DNA of 38,180 nucleotides from Cyclobacterium sp. SYSU L10401 (GTDB taxonomy: Bacteria; Bacteroidota; Bacteroidia; Cytophagales; Cyclobacteriaceae). The notes beneath the pieces are model-generated. The model searched no databases and had not been told where the DNA came from. It was given only the letters and a program-made list of their open reading frames with translations. Below are positions 1 through 9,225 of this stretch, piece by piece. Each line of letters opens with the position of its first letter. The first letter of the stretch is position 1. The DNA is taken from the NCBI RefSeq assembly GCF_010993705.1, contig NZ_WOFO01000008.1:9835-48014 (forward strand), given 5' to 3'. The translations under genes and the position numbers were made by a program.

Positions 1-547
1 CCCCTTGCCCCCTTAAAAAGGGGGATTTGATTGCGAATAGTTTTCTATCCTGAGAAAAGATTTCCGACCAATTGACCGAGCACAACTCCCCCTTACCAAG
101 GTGGCTGGGGGGATTTGCCTACGTAATCATCAAGAAATCAGTTTGATGAAAATTTGAGATGCTCTAAAAAATCCCCCTTGCCCCCTTAAAAAGGGGGATT
201 TGATTGCGAATAGTTTTCTATCCTGAGAAAAGATTTCCGACCAATTGACCGAGCACAACTCCCCCTTACCAAGGGGGCTGGGGGGATTTGCCTACGTAAT
301 CATCAAGAATTCAGTTTGTTATAAATTAGAAATGCTCTAAAAATCCCCCTCGCCCCCTTAAAAAGGGGGATTTGATTGCGAATAGTTTTCTATCCTGAGA
401 AAAGATTTCCGACCAATTGACCGAGCACAACTCCCCCTTACCAAGGGGGCTGGGGGGATTTGCCTACGTAATCATCAAGAATTCAGTTTGTTATAAATTA
501 GAAATGCTCTAAAAAATCCCCCTTTCCCCCTTTAAAAGGGGGATTTG
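1..547. repeat. Tandem array of 173-bp repeats upstream of wzc-like gene
   Basis: Three nearly identical units with a period of 172-173 bp, plus the start of a fourth that breaks off near 575. Each unit contains a C-run/G-run hairpin (first copy: CCCCCTT at 8-14 pairs with AAGGGGG at 18-24), a second hairpin of the type CCCCCTTACCAAGGGGG, and an AT-rich stretch ending in GCTCTAAAAAAT. Units two and three are closest to each other in the AT-rich part, which suggests recent duplication. No gene is visible in it. It could attenuate or insulate transcription into the kinase gene, but that is inference. Confidence 0.9.
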
Positions 548-599
548 ATTGCGAATAGTTTATTATCCTGAGAAACCTAAAAAACATAATTCACCCCCA

Positions 600-2999
600 A
601 TGCCCAACCCCCCATCCTATCCCCAGCATCCACAACAGCCACCGGTCATTCAGGAAGACGATTCGCTGGATGCCAGGACGCTTCTATTGCAGATCTGGCG
701 GATTTGGCCGTATATTCTGGCAAGTGTGATCCTGGCATTGGGCATTGCTTACTTTAATATCCGCTATACCATTCCCGTATACCAGGTGCACAGCAAGTTC
801 TTTATCAAGGAAAAAGAATCTGCCTTTGGGATATTTGAAGAAATGGGAGGCGTAGGTCCCGGACCAGAGGAAATGGCCCTGACCAACCAGATGATCATCC
901 TCAAATCCCGCCCCATTGCCGAGGCCACTTTACGCCAACTGGATTTTGATGTGGAGTATTATTCTCAGGGGGTCTTTGTGGAAAAGGAACTGTACCGCAA
1001 CACGCCCATTACCCTGCAGGTAGACTGGGAACATCCGCAGCCGGTGGGTGGTGGCTTGCTGATCGAATGGGACAATGAGGAAACCTTTCAGCTCAGCTTT
1101 CCCGATGATGCCTACAGCCAGTACCTGCCCGCCGAGGAGCGTACGCAGGGCATGGAAGTTCCCGAGCTTGACCAAAATACCTTTCGCTTCGGGGAGACGG
1201 TCACCTTGCCCTTTATGAAATTTCAGCTGGCACATACCGGTGCGGAAAGTTCCGGAGAGATCCTGGTACGCCTGCGTCACCTTCCTGGACTGGTCAACGA
1301 GTACACGGGTAACAAACTCAGCATTGCTCCCGAGGAAAAAGAATCCACGATCCTGCGGCTGAGCCTGGAAACGCCCACGCCTGCCAAGGGCCGGGAGTAC
1401 CTGGACCGCCTGCAGCAGGTGTACCTGGAAAACGAACTGCAGGAAAAAAACCAGATGTCTACCAATACCATCGAATTTATCGATGCCCAGCTGGTGGTGC
1501 TCTCCGATTCCCTGCTCTATATCGAAAACCGCCTGCAGGATTTTCGTTCCAACAACAACATTTACAACCTGACCGATGAAGGTTCGGCCATCTACGAACA
1601 ACTGATGGAAATCGAAACCCAACTGGCGCAGGAAAGATTCAAGCGGGAATATTACCGGCAACTGCGGGATTACCTGGTTCGGGAAAATTACAACGAGATT
1701 GTGGTGCCCTCCGGACTGGGCATACAGGATCCCATCCTCAATGCCCTGATCGGCAACCTGATGGAGCTGCAGGCCGAAAAGTCCATGCATGCCTCCAAGA
1801 TGACCGAAATCTCTCCTCCGCTACGAGAGGTCAACCGCAAGATTTCGGATATGAACAAAAACATCCGGGAAGTACTGGAAAACGTGGAGCAGAATGCGCT
1901 ACTGACCATCAATGACCTGGAAAGCCGTAAAATGGCCATCGAAAATGAATTTGGCAGCCTGCCGCAGACCGAGCAGAACCTGCTGCGCATACAGCGGGAG
2001 TTTTCACTGAACGAGGGCCTGTACACCTACCTGCTGCAAAAGCGGGCCGAGTCTGCCATTACCCGGGCCTCCAATACCCCCAGCAACAAAATCATCGAAA
2101 ATGCCCTGGTAGAAGGAGCACCCATTAGTCCACAGAGCAAGCGCATTTATGCCATTGCCCTGATGCTGGGTATGGCCCTGCCGGTAGGATTTGTCTTTGG
2201 CAGGCAGTTTTTTGAGACCCGTATCCGGGATGTCAAACAGGTGGAGCGGCAGGCGGACCTGACCCTGCTGACCACCATCAACCTCAGCAAGGACAAGGGT
2301 AACCTGGTGGTGTACAACAGTCCCCGGTCCGGGGTAACGGAAGCCTTCCGCTCCCTGCGTGCCAATATCAACTTTATCTTGCCCAAAGACCGTTCTTCGG
2401 TCATTATGATTACTTCCAGCATTTCCGGAGAGGGCAAAACCTTCTGCAGCATCAACCTGGCCTCGGTCTATGCCCTGAGCGGTAAAAAAACCCTGCTGAT
2501 CGGCTGCGATATGCGTAAACCCAAGATCTTTGAAGATTTTGGATTGAAAAACAAATCAGGTCTTTCTTCCTATCTGAGCGGACAGGAAAGCGACCTGAAC
2601 CAAATCATTCAGGCTACGGAATACGAAAACCTGCACGTTATCGCCTCCGGCCCCATTCCGCCCAATCCTTCCGAGCTGTTGATTACGGAGACCTTTGGCA
2701 GCCTGCTGCAGGAGATGAAGCAGCAGTACGATATGATTATCCTGGATACCCCTCCGGTAGGCCTGGTGGCCGAGTCCCTGGACCTGCTGCAGCAAGCCGA
2801 TCTGACCCTGATGATCCTGCGCTACAACTACAGCCAGAAACAGTTTATCGAGCATATCAATACCCTGAAAAAACAGCAAATACTAAAAAACGCGTATCTG
2901 GTCTTTAATGGGGTGGATAAAAAAGCCTATCAGTATGGGTATGGGTATGGGTATGGTTACGGGTACGGATACTATGCGGAGGATAAAGAGAAAAAATGA
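600..2999 (+). CDS. wzc: Wzc-like polysaccharide co-polymerase / bacterial tyrosine autokinase
   Basis: Inner-membrane regulator of polysaccharide chain length and export. Residue numbers are counted from an upstream TTG at 549. A proline-rich cytoplasmic N-terminus precedes a first membrane segment at about 55-70. A long periplasmic Wzz-type coiled-coil domain follows, then a second membrane segment at about 530-550. The cytoplasmic BY-kinase domain has Walker A SISGEGKT at about 625, Walker A' LIGCDMRKP at about 650 and Walker B MIILDTPP at about 730. The C-terminus is a tyrosine cluster of nine Tyr, mostly alternating with Gly, the expected autophosphorylation tail. I chose ATG 600 because TTG 549 lies inside a copy of the upstream 173-bp repeat, so the first 17 residues would be repeat-encoded. 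Walker A' has Gly where many kinases have the first Asp. It heads the locus; no Wza-type exporter is in the window. Confidence 0.93.
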   Translation: MPNPPSYPQHPQQPPVIQEDDSLDARTLLLQIWRIWPYILASVILALGIAYFNIRYTIPVYQVHSKFFIKEKESAFGIFEEMGGVGPGPEEMALTNQMIILKSRPIAEATLRQLDFDVEYYSQGVFVEKELYRNTPITLQVDWEHPQPVGGGLLIEWDNEETFQLSFPDDAYSQYLPAEERTQGMEVPELDQNTFRFGETVTLPFMKFQLAHTGAESSGEILVRLRHLPGLVNEYTGNKLSIAPEEKESTILRLSLETPTPAKGREYLDRLQQVYLENELQEKNQMSTNTIEFIDAQLVVLSDSLLYIENRLQDFRSNNNIYNLTDEGSAIYEQLMEIETQLAQERFKREYYRQLRDYLVRENYNEIVVPSGLGIQDPILNALIGNLMELQAEKSMHASKMTEISPPLREVNRKISDMNKNIREVLENVEQNALLTINDLESRKMAIENEFGSLPQTEQNLLRIQREFSLNEGLYTYLLQKRAESAITRASNTPSNKIIENALVEGAPISPQSKRIYAIALMLGMALPVGFVFGRQFFETRIRDVKQVERQADLTLLTTINLSKDKGNLVVYNSPRSGVTEAFRSLRANINFILPKDRSSVIMITSSISGEGKTFCSINLASVYALSGKKTLLIGCDMRKPKIFEDFGLKNKSGLSSYLSGQESDLNQIIQATEYENLHVIASGPIPPNPSELLITETFGSLLQEMKQQYDMIILDTPPVGLVAESLDLLQQADLTLMILRYNYSQKQFIEHINTLKKQQILKNAYLVFNGVDKKAYQYGYGYGYGYGYGYYAEDKEKK

Positions 3000-3087
3000 A
3001 TCCAACGTCTTTCTTGCTATTAATTCAAGCGTTTTAATATAACATTGTTTTAGTTTTTAAAAATTCTCACATTTTTAGAATTTAAAG

Positions 3088-4515
3088 TTGGAAGTAGGAA
3101 AAGCTAAGAATGGATTTTATTGGGATTTAACAAGTAGTTTTTTTAGGCAGTTTGCTTCACTTTTTATTTCTATCATACTTGCCCGATTACTATCTCCGGA
3201 AGAATTTGGAATTGTAGGAATGGCGATGGTTTTCGTAACTATCACTGATGTATTTATTGATGTTGGTTTTACCAGTGGCTTAATTCAAAATAAACACAAT
3301 ACTGATGTCACCTATTCTTCTGTATTTTATTTAAATGTCGCCATCAGCTTATTTTCATCAACCGTAATATTTTTAGGTGCACCCTATGTTGGAAGTTTTT
3401 TTGATCAGCCCGAAATTGGGACGATCTTAAGATATTTGGCTTTTATACCATTTATTTCTGCTTTGGGTAGAATTCAGTCCACTATTCTTACCAGAAATAT
3501 GAATTTTAGAACCTTATCCATTAGAACAGTTATTTCGACAGTTGTGGCAGGTGTAATGGGAGTTTCTGCTGCCTTATATGGACTGGAGGTATATAGTTTG
3601 GTTGTACAACAATTTATCTTGGTTATTACGTCTACCGTTTTGCTATGGTCTACGACCACATGGAGGCCCAAGCTAGTTTTTTCATGGGGAGATATTTCTT
3701 CTTTGTTTTCGTATTCAGGGTTTGTATTTATAGACCAGGTTTTTAGACAGGTATTTAACAAAATAGATACTATTTTTATCGGTAAAGCCTTTTCACCGGA
3801 GATATTAGGGTTTTATTCACGCGCTGAATCATTAAAAGCTCAGATTGATACCTATACCACAGGTAGTCTTAGAAAAGTTATGTTTCCTGCGTTGAGTGCA
3901 TTACAGAATGATGAGAGAAAATTTCACAGTATCTTTTACAGAGCATCCGAAATCTCAACAGGAATGATTGTCTTAGTTGTTGCCCCTTTTTTTTTCTTAG
4001 CCGAACATATTATTATTTTTCTGTTAGGAGAGGATTGGAGACCGAGCGTTATTTTCTTTCAGATTTTACTTTTATCAACCTTGAGTAGCCCTCATATTGG
4101 AATTATGGCCCAAGCCGTATTGGCAAAGGGATATTCTAAACTTAAATTTCAAATTGGGCTAGTCCAGCGATTATTAAAGTTGTCTCCAATTGTTTTTGGT
4201 TTGCTTTATGGTATTATTGAATTTACTATTGCTATTACAGTTTCATCTACTATAGTGTTCATTTTTTATGCCTACGTAGTAGATATAAGACTAAACATAA
4301 GGTTTTTGAACCAATTAAAAAACTGGCTATTTCCCACTTTGATATTTGGAGTTTTTATAGCTTTATTTTTTCTTTTGGATCCAAACCCTTGGCTTTGGAC
4401 ATTTCTTTTCTTATTTGTTTACATGGTGCTTTTAAAAATGAGCAACCACTCATGTCTATTCTTTATTCAAAACACTATCAACTCTATTGTTGAAAAATTT
4501 GTCAAAAGGAGATAA
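3088..4515 (+). CDS. wzx: Wzx-like polysaccharide flippase (MOP superfamily)
   Basis: About 475 residues with 12 or more hydrophobic segments. It has the N-terminal pattern of O-antigen/teichoic-acid flippases: an amphipathic start, then FFRQFASLFISIILARLLSP and EEFGIVGMAMVF, in line with the WzxC/polysaccharide_synt family. It should move lipid-linked repeat units across the inner membrane. The TTG at 3088 is the only credible start: an in-frame stop lies at 3076-3078, and the first in-frame ATG comes some 40 residues later, after the conserved first helix. The gene is strongly AT-rich compared with the kinase gene before it and lies 88 bp downstream of it, marking the left edge of the variable part of the locus. 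Confidence 0.9.
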   Translation: MEVGKAKNGFYWDLTSSFFRQFASLFISIILARLLSPEEFGIVGMAMVFVTITDVFIDVGFTSGLIQNKHNTDVTYSSVFYLNVAISLFSSTVIFLGAPYVGSFFDQPEIGTILRYLAFIPFISALGRIQSTILTRNMNFRTLSIRTVISTVVAGVMGVSAALYGLEVYSLVVQQFILVITSTVLLWSTTTWRPKLVFSWGDISSLFSYSGFVFIDQVFRQVFNKIDTIFIGKAFSPEILGFYSRAESLKAQIDTYTTGSLRKVMFPALSALQNDERKFHSIFYRASEISTGMIVLVVAPFFFLAEHIIIFLLGEDWRPSVIFFQILLLSTLSSPHIGIMAQAVLAKGYSKLKFQIGLVQRLLKLSPIVFGLLYGIIEFTIAITVSSTIVFIFYAYVVDIRLNIRFLNQLKNWLFPTLIFGVFIALFFLLDPNPWLWTFLFLFVYMVLLKMSNHSCLFFIQNTINSIVEKFVKRR

Positions 4516-5706
4516 ACTATATATGACATTGATTATTTCAAAGTTCAAATTGTATGTAACAGTAAAGGTAAGTACCTTGAGAACATTTCATTCCGTTTTT
4601 TTGTTTCTTTTTTACTACTAGAAGAAATCATTTTTTAATCTATTTTCCAGGGACTCTTGGATTGTCAAATACATCTAAAGAAGATAAAGGAGATTGGGAA
4701 AATAATACAATTCGCTGGTGATTTGGTTTTACAATGCACCGGAAAAGAAAGGATAATAACATAACTAATTTGGCATGAACGTTCAATCAAGAACACTATT
4801 TTTATGCGAGATGCACTAAATGCCATATATGTGGAAGGAAAAGTTTAGGTGAATGAGATTTTGGTCTCAAATTTAATTTATTGGAAAAATCAGAAACTGA
4901 AAGTTGGAAAGAAGATTAGTATCTCTTTGCATGGGAAAGGTACGTAGATTTGTTAGAAATGAGATTCATTTTTCCATCCTAATTACGGGTATAACGGAAA
5001 ATACCATTTTGGCTACTTCATTGATCAGAAAGTTTGATATAGCCGACATATTAGACTCGATATCATTGATTAAGTCGCTATATTGTTCATAATAGATGCT
5101 AAAATTAAAGTTTTTGGGCAGCGATCGAAAGTGGAGGTACTTTGGAAGGTGTAGATCTTCGGATAATTCCTGACATTATGGAGACTTTGTCAATGCCAAT
5201 TAGTGCGGAAATAGCTAACGGCAAAGTTGAAATTCATATTTTCCCTATCAGCATTTGGAAGTACTATTTGTATTCTTCAAGGAAAGCGGAATTAACTACT
5301 TTATAGGTGTTCCTGATTTAATAGTGAAAAGCAATACGCTCTATCCATTGGAAGTAAGTAATAGTCCTTATCTAGGATCAATTCCTATATTCAACTTTTG
5401 TTTACCGTTTGAGGTGTTATTTCCAAAGGTGAAACCAAAGTTGTTGATCTTAGAATTACTAGTCGATATGCCTACGCAGTAGAATATTCGCAAAAGTTGG
5501 TATGCAATACTGTTCTACAAGCGATATGAGCGTCATTGACGGTGGAAATACTTTTAATGTGGCTATAGTGAAAGGATTGGATTTGAGAGCGAGAATTGGA
5601 ATCCACTTGGCCAGTATGGCCTCCGAAGTATAAATCGTTATTGAAGACGATTGGTAAATTTATATATGTAAAGAGAATCTTAAAGAACAATGAATAATCT
5701 AGTAAA
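4516..5706. pseudogene. 1.2-kb gene-free stretch with decayed coding fragments
   Basis: No open frame longer than about 75 codons is credible here, yet short protein-like pieces appear in shifting + frames. One reads IRDALNAIYVEGKV-like around 4800-4850. Another, around 5125-5290, contains GGTLEGVDLRIIPDIMETLS. A third at 5250-5330 contains FFKESGINYFIGVPD, which resembles the N-terminus of phosphonopyruvate-decarboxylase-type ThDP enzymes. A fourth at 5528-5632 contains GNTFNVAIVKGLDLRARIG. Each ends at stops or frame changes. The stretch is best read as one or more broken genes between flippase and sulfotransferase. The identity of the parent gene or genes is not established. Confidence 0.5.
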
Positions 5707-6567
5707 ATGAGATTACCAGATTTTATTATAGGAGGAGTTCAGAAAAGCGGTACAACATTACTGCATAGTTTGCTTCTAAATCATCCACAGGTAAAGATGT
5801 TAGATAGGAATATGGACTATAGCTACTTTGACGATGACCGCTTGTTTACTAAAGGCTTTGATTGGTACCGTCAGCTTTTTGCTCCGCTTGAAGCAACATG
5901 GACCGCTGATAGTATCATAGGGCAGACCTCTGCTGACTGTGCATTTAATCCTCAAGCTGTACCAAGGATTTTGGAGGTAATGCCCAAAACAAAATTGATA
6001 TTTGTGCTTCGTCACCCCATCGAACGCACATATTCGCTCTATTGGCATCAATACAGTATGGCCAGAGAGCATTACCGATTTGAAAAGGCAATTGCCCTTG
6101 AGCCAGACCGCATTAAGAAAAGCTATCATAATTTCAAGCATTATTCTTATTTGGGGCGTAGCCGGTATAAACGGCAATTTGATAAAATTTTATCCTTGGT
6201 TCCACCAGAAAAAATGATTTTACTGCCATTCGATGCGCTCACTAAGCAGACTTTACCCACGGTTAATCGTATCTTCGAATTTTTAGGAGTATCACCCGTA
6301 TTCAACTTGGAGGAGCTTAATTACAGCACTTTGCCACGGAATAGTGCACGGATTCCCACTAATCATACCGCAGTAATAGCTTCTTCATATCTACAAAAGC
6401 TTGGCTTCCTTAGTGTAGGGCGGCGACTGGTAAATTCGTTCAGGGTAGAGCAGCGTCCGCCAGCTATGAATCCCAATACTAAAAAACTGTTAGAAGAAGA
6501 GCTAGCAGAGGATATTGCTTTTTTTGAATCTGTGAAATCCGAATTCACTGCATCACTGAAAGGGTAA
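5707..6567 (+). CDS. PAPS-dependent sulfotransferase (Sulfotransfer_1 type)
   Basis: A 286-residue cytosolic enzyme expected to transfer sulfate from PAPS to a sugar of the repeat unit. The 5'-phosphosulfate loop is visible at residues 7-20 (IIGGVQKSGTTLLHSL). The 3'-phosphate-binding segment is at about 98-113 (LIFVLRHPIERTYSLY), with Arg103 and Ser111 in the expected places. The length is normal for the family. It stands alone, with decayed sequence before it and a murB-like remnant after it, so it may have arrived separately from the rest of the cluster. The acceptor cannot be told from sequence. Confidence 0.93.
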   Translation: MRLPDFIIGGVQKSGTTLLHSLLLNHPQVKMLDRNMDYSYFDDDRLFTKGFDWYRQLFAPLEATWTADSIIGQTSADCAFNPQAVPRILEVMPKTKLIFVLRHPIERTYSLYWHQYSMAREHYRFEKAIALEPDRIKKSYHNFKHYSYLGRSRYKRQFDKILSLVPPEKMILLPFDALTKQTLPTVNRIFEFLGVSPVFNLEELNYSTLPRNSARIPTNHTAVIASSYLQKLGFLSVGRRLVNSFRVEQRPPAMNPNTKKLLEEELAEDIAFFESVKSEFTASLKG

Positions 6568-6589
6568 TATTGCCGCAGATTTTAAAGTA

Positions 6590-6750
6590 GCCACTTCCAG
6601 AGCAAGGAAATTTTTAGATAACCTTTACTTTATCATTAATCTGAGAGACGCCTCTGGAGCAGATATTTTAACTATTATACAGACGTTTCGATCGTAGGTA
6701 AAAGAGAAGTTTGGGGTAAATTTAGAGGAAGAACAAAAAATTATCTGATT
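6590..6750 (+). pseudogene. Remnant of a MurB-like C-terminal domain
   Basis: One + frame reads FIINLRDASGADILTIIQTF, then an in-frame TAG, then VKEKFGVNLEEEQKII and a stop. This order resembles the end of UDP-N-acetylenolpyruvoylglucosamine reductase, where a NFI(I/V)N segment is followed by an A-x-D-I/V-L helix and the hallmark VKEKFGVxLExE. The rest of the gene is missing and the frame carries a stop, so it is a broken leftover. It ends at the start codon of the next glycosyltransferase. The match is from memory of the family pattern. Confidence 0.55.
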
Positions 6751-7917
6751 ATGAAAATACTCTTTCTCATTTCCTCAGAAGGTCAGGGAAAAGCAGCTGG
6801 TGGACATTTTAATTCGCTTCATCAGGTAAGCTTAGAAATGGCAAAATCCTGTGAGGTAAAAATCGTCATGCTAGGTAAAGTACTGAGTCCTGTTTTAAAT
6901 GAGAACCCCTATCTACTGAAGCATATCACACTTGGACACAGTATAATAGATATAATACGTCTTAATATTAGGTTTAATCAGATTTTTAAAACATTTCAAC
7001 CTGAGGTAATTCATTGCTTCGATACGAATTCATTAAACAGATGTTTACTTTCCACTGCTACAAGGAAGATACCATTGATACTAAACAAGTGCGGTGGCCC
7101 CAACCCTTTAAGGAAGAATTATTATCATGCTGATGCAATTGTTGTGTTCAGTATAGAGAATCAACAGTGGTACTTTGATAATGAAAACTATACTAGCGAT
7201 TCTATTTTCTTAATTCCCAACCGGGTAAGGGCACTTGACTTTCTTCCAGATAATCTACAGGAAGTAAAAGCAGATCCAGATAAAATCACTTTTGTGAGGG
7301 TGAGCAGATTAGGAGGTGCTTATGAAATGACGCTACTCCAAACATTCAATCTGATAGAAAAATTAAATAAAAAATTTCCAGTAGAGTTCTTTGTTATAGG
7401 GAGAATAACAAACCAAGAAAAATTTAACAAACATGTTAAAGAAGGTAAGCGAAGAAGACTACCAGTCCATTACATCACGGATCATCGAGCAGCAAAAGGT
7501 TCAAATTTCTTATATTTAGCAGATTTTGTAGTTGGCACAGGTAGAAGCTTTATGGAAGCTACATCTTTGGGGATACCAAGCTTAGCTCCGGCAAAGAATG
7601 CGGATATCCCTATTTTAATTGACGAAAATAATGTAGAACGGTTTTTAGCAACTAATTTTTCTGAAAGAAGTATTGCTAAAGCTAATGAGGAAACAAATAC
7701 CCTTAAGGCTATTCAAGAGCTTGGAAAAGATGATTCAGCATATCAAAGGCATCAAAAAAAAACGAAACACTTCTTTTATGAGCTTTTCGGTACTGAAAAA
7801 ATTAATCAAAAGTATACCGCTGTTTACGATTACGTTTTGTCAAAGCCTACTTCTAGAACAAATCTTCTGAGAAAAAATCTCATTTATGCTATTCGATTCC
7901 TAATTACAGGAAAATAA
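6751..7917 (+). CDS. GT4-like glycosyltransferase
   Basis: A 388-residue protein with a GT-B layout. The N-terminal Rossmann domain starts MKILFLISSEGQGKAAGGHF, with the glycine-rich acceptor-side loop. The C-terminal donor-binding part contains VVGTGRSFMEATSLGIPSLA, corresponding to the E-x7-E region of family GT4, although the first Glu is not obvious. It should add one sugar to the lipid-linked repeat on the cytosolic side. The stop codon is followed directly by the ATG of the polymerase gene at 7918, so the two are translationally linked. Confidence 0.85.
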   Translation: MKILFLISSEGQGKAAGGHFNSLHQVSLEMAKSCEVKIVMLGKVLSPVLNENPYLLKHITLGHSIIDIIRLNIRFNQIFKTFQPEVIHCFDTNSLNRCLLSTATRKIPLILNKCGGPNPLRKNYYHADAIVVFSIENQQWYFDNENYTSDSIFLIPNRVRALDFLPDNLQEVKADPDKITFVRVSRLGGAYEMTLLQTFNLIEKLNKKFPVEFFVIGRITNQEKFNKHVKEGKRRRLPVHYITDHRAAKGSNFLYLADFVVGTGRSFMEATSLGIPSLAPAKNADIPILIDENNVERFLATNFSERSIAKANEETNTLKAIQELGKDDSAYQRHQKKTKHFFYELFGTEKINQKYTAVYDYVLSKPTSRTNLLRKNLIYAIRFLITGK

Positions 7918-9219
7918 ATGATTGCCAATAAGCAAGCAAAGGTCTATACTTTTATCCTTTTTTTAATCTCCCCAGTCCTAGGATTGATCATGGGATTGAA
8001 GAAACTAGATAGAAATGGAAAGCACTTATTATTGACCGTTTTTGGTCTTTTTTATGGGATATTATTATCGTACTCTGCTGAAGCAGATGCTGGAGCGTAC
8101 TTGCGTTTAGTAGAGTCTTATTTTAATTTAGGTTGGTCTGAATTTACTGAAAGAGTAGTAGGTATATTAACTTTAAAGGCGGCTGACAACTCTCCAAACG
8201 ACCTATATATACATCTACTGTGTTCTTTTTCTGGGAGTCTTTTTAAAAGTACCACCCTCTTGTTCGCAATTGCTGGGACTGTATATGGTTATTTTTATGG
8301 AGCAGCTTTACTTAATGTAATTGACTTCAATAAAAATGGCAAAGGGAGAATAGGTTTTTTGGTTTTTATGGTAATAGTTATTTTTGTTATACACAGGAGT
8401 TATGAAAGCATGCAAACAATACGGTCATGGACGGGTATGTGGGTTCTTTTCAATGGTGTTTATGGATATCACCAAACAAAAAAATGGAAATACTTGTTAT
8501 TGATATTGTCTACTCCTTTATTTCATTTAATGTATGGATTCATTGCTATCCCTGCATTAATTGCAGCCCTGTTTAGTTATTTACCCAAATCCTTATTTAT
8601 TGGGATTTATGTTCTCTCGTTCATCTTTAATGTAAATACCCTAGCTATAGTTGATACAGCATCACAAAATGACTTAACTAAGAAAAAGCTTGGCTCATAT
8701 TACAGAATAGATAATGAGGGTGAAGGTTTCGATCCTATTGCAGAAAGACTTGAAAAATCAAATGCCGTTTGGTATGCGAAATATGGAAAAACAACATCTG
8801 TTTACGCTGGAGCTACCAGTTTTATTGTACTTCTTATCCTAGGAGGATACTACAGTGTGCGCGTTATGGATGATGTCGAGTTAGGGTTAATGACTACAGC
8901 TCTTTTGATGGCCTCTTTAGCTAATTTTTTAAGCTTTGCATATGCCCTATACAGTAGAACCATGGCCAATGCAAGTACTTATGCTTTAGCTGTTATGGTG
9001 TTGTTAATATTACGTGGTGTGTTTTATAAAAGAAAAGGTACCAGTCTGTTAAGGTTTGGGATATTGATTAGTGTAATTATATTTATTCCCAAAGTCGTAT
9101 ATTTTACTTCAGATTTCATGTCCAGAACCAGTGCAATGTTGTTTGCTGCACCCTTCGTTAGGATTTTAGGATCAGATGCAAATTTTTCAATTAGAGATAT
9201 AATTGATTTTTTTATTTAA
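7918..9219 (+). CDS. EpsG-like polysaccharide polymerase (Wzy function)
   Basis: A 433-residue membrane protein with about ten hydrophobic segments, a periplasmic loop rich in charged residues near residues 250-290, and an N-terminal pattern typical of the EpsG family (SYSAEADAGAYLRLVESYF, with the D-A-x-x-Y motif). These proteins are thought to join repeat units in the periplasm, after the flippase. It is the only polymerase candidate in the window, which supports the role. It starts immediately after the stop of the upstream glycosyltransferase and ends 6 bp before the next gene. Confidence 0.82.
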   Translation: MIANKQAKVYTFILFLISPVLGLIMGLKKLDRNGKHLLLTVFGLFYGILLSYSAEADAGAYLRLVESYFNLGWSEFTERVVGILTLKAADNSPNDLYIHLLCSFSGSLFKSTTLLFAIAGTVYGYFYGAALLNVIDFNKNGKGRIGFLVFMVIVIFVIHRSYESMQTIRSWTGMWVLFNGVYGYHQTKKWKYLLLILSTPLFHLMYGFIAIPALIAALFSYLPKSLFIGIYVLSFIFNVNTLAIVDTASQNDLTKKKLGSYYRIDNEGEGFDPIAERLEKSNAVWYAKYGKTTSVYAGATSFIVLLILGGYYSVRVMDDVELGLMTTALLMASLANFLSFAYALYSRTMANASTYALAVMVLLILRGVFYKRKGTSLLRFGILISVIIFIPKVVYFTSDFMSRTSAMLFAAPFVRILGSDANFSIRDIIDFFI

Positions 9220-9225
9220 ACTAAG

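Noticed and set aside
549-599. TTG 549 as the start of the kinase gene
   Set aside because: The 17 extra residues are encoded by the tail of the 173-bp repeat; ATG 600 gives the natural Pro-rich start.
930-1790. Long antisense open frame opposite the kinase gene
   Set aside because: It is the mirror of a GC-rich coding frame, with no family motif, and the + strand gene is certain.
4904-5092. 62-codon + strand ORF as a real gene
   Set aside because: No family pattern, and it sits among frame-shifted fragments.
5255-5482. Functional phosphonopyruvate decarboxylase gene
   Set aside because: Only about 25 residues resemble such enzymes; the rest is unrelated and far too short.
5472-5690. Minus-strand ORF of 72 codons in the gene-free stretch
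   Set aside because: No motif recognised; the + strand in the same place shows more protein-like fragments.
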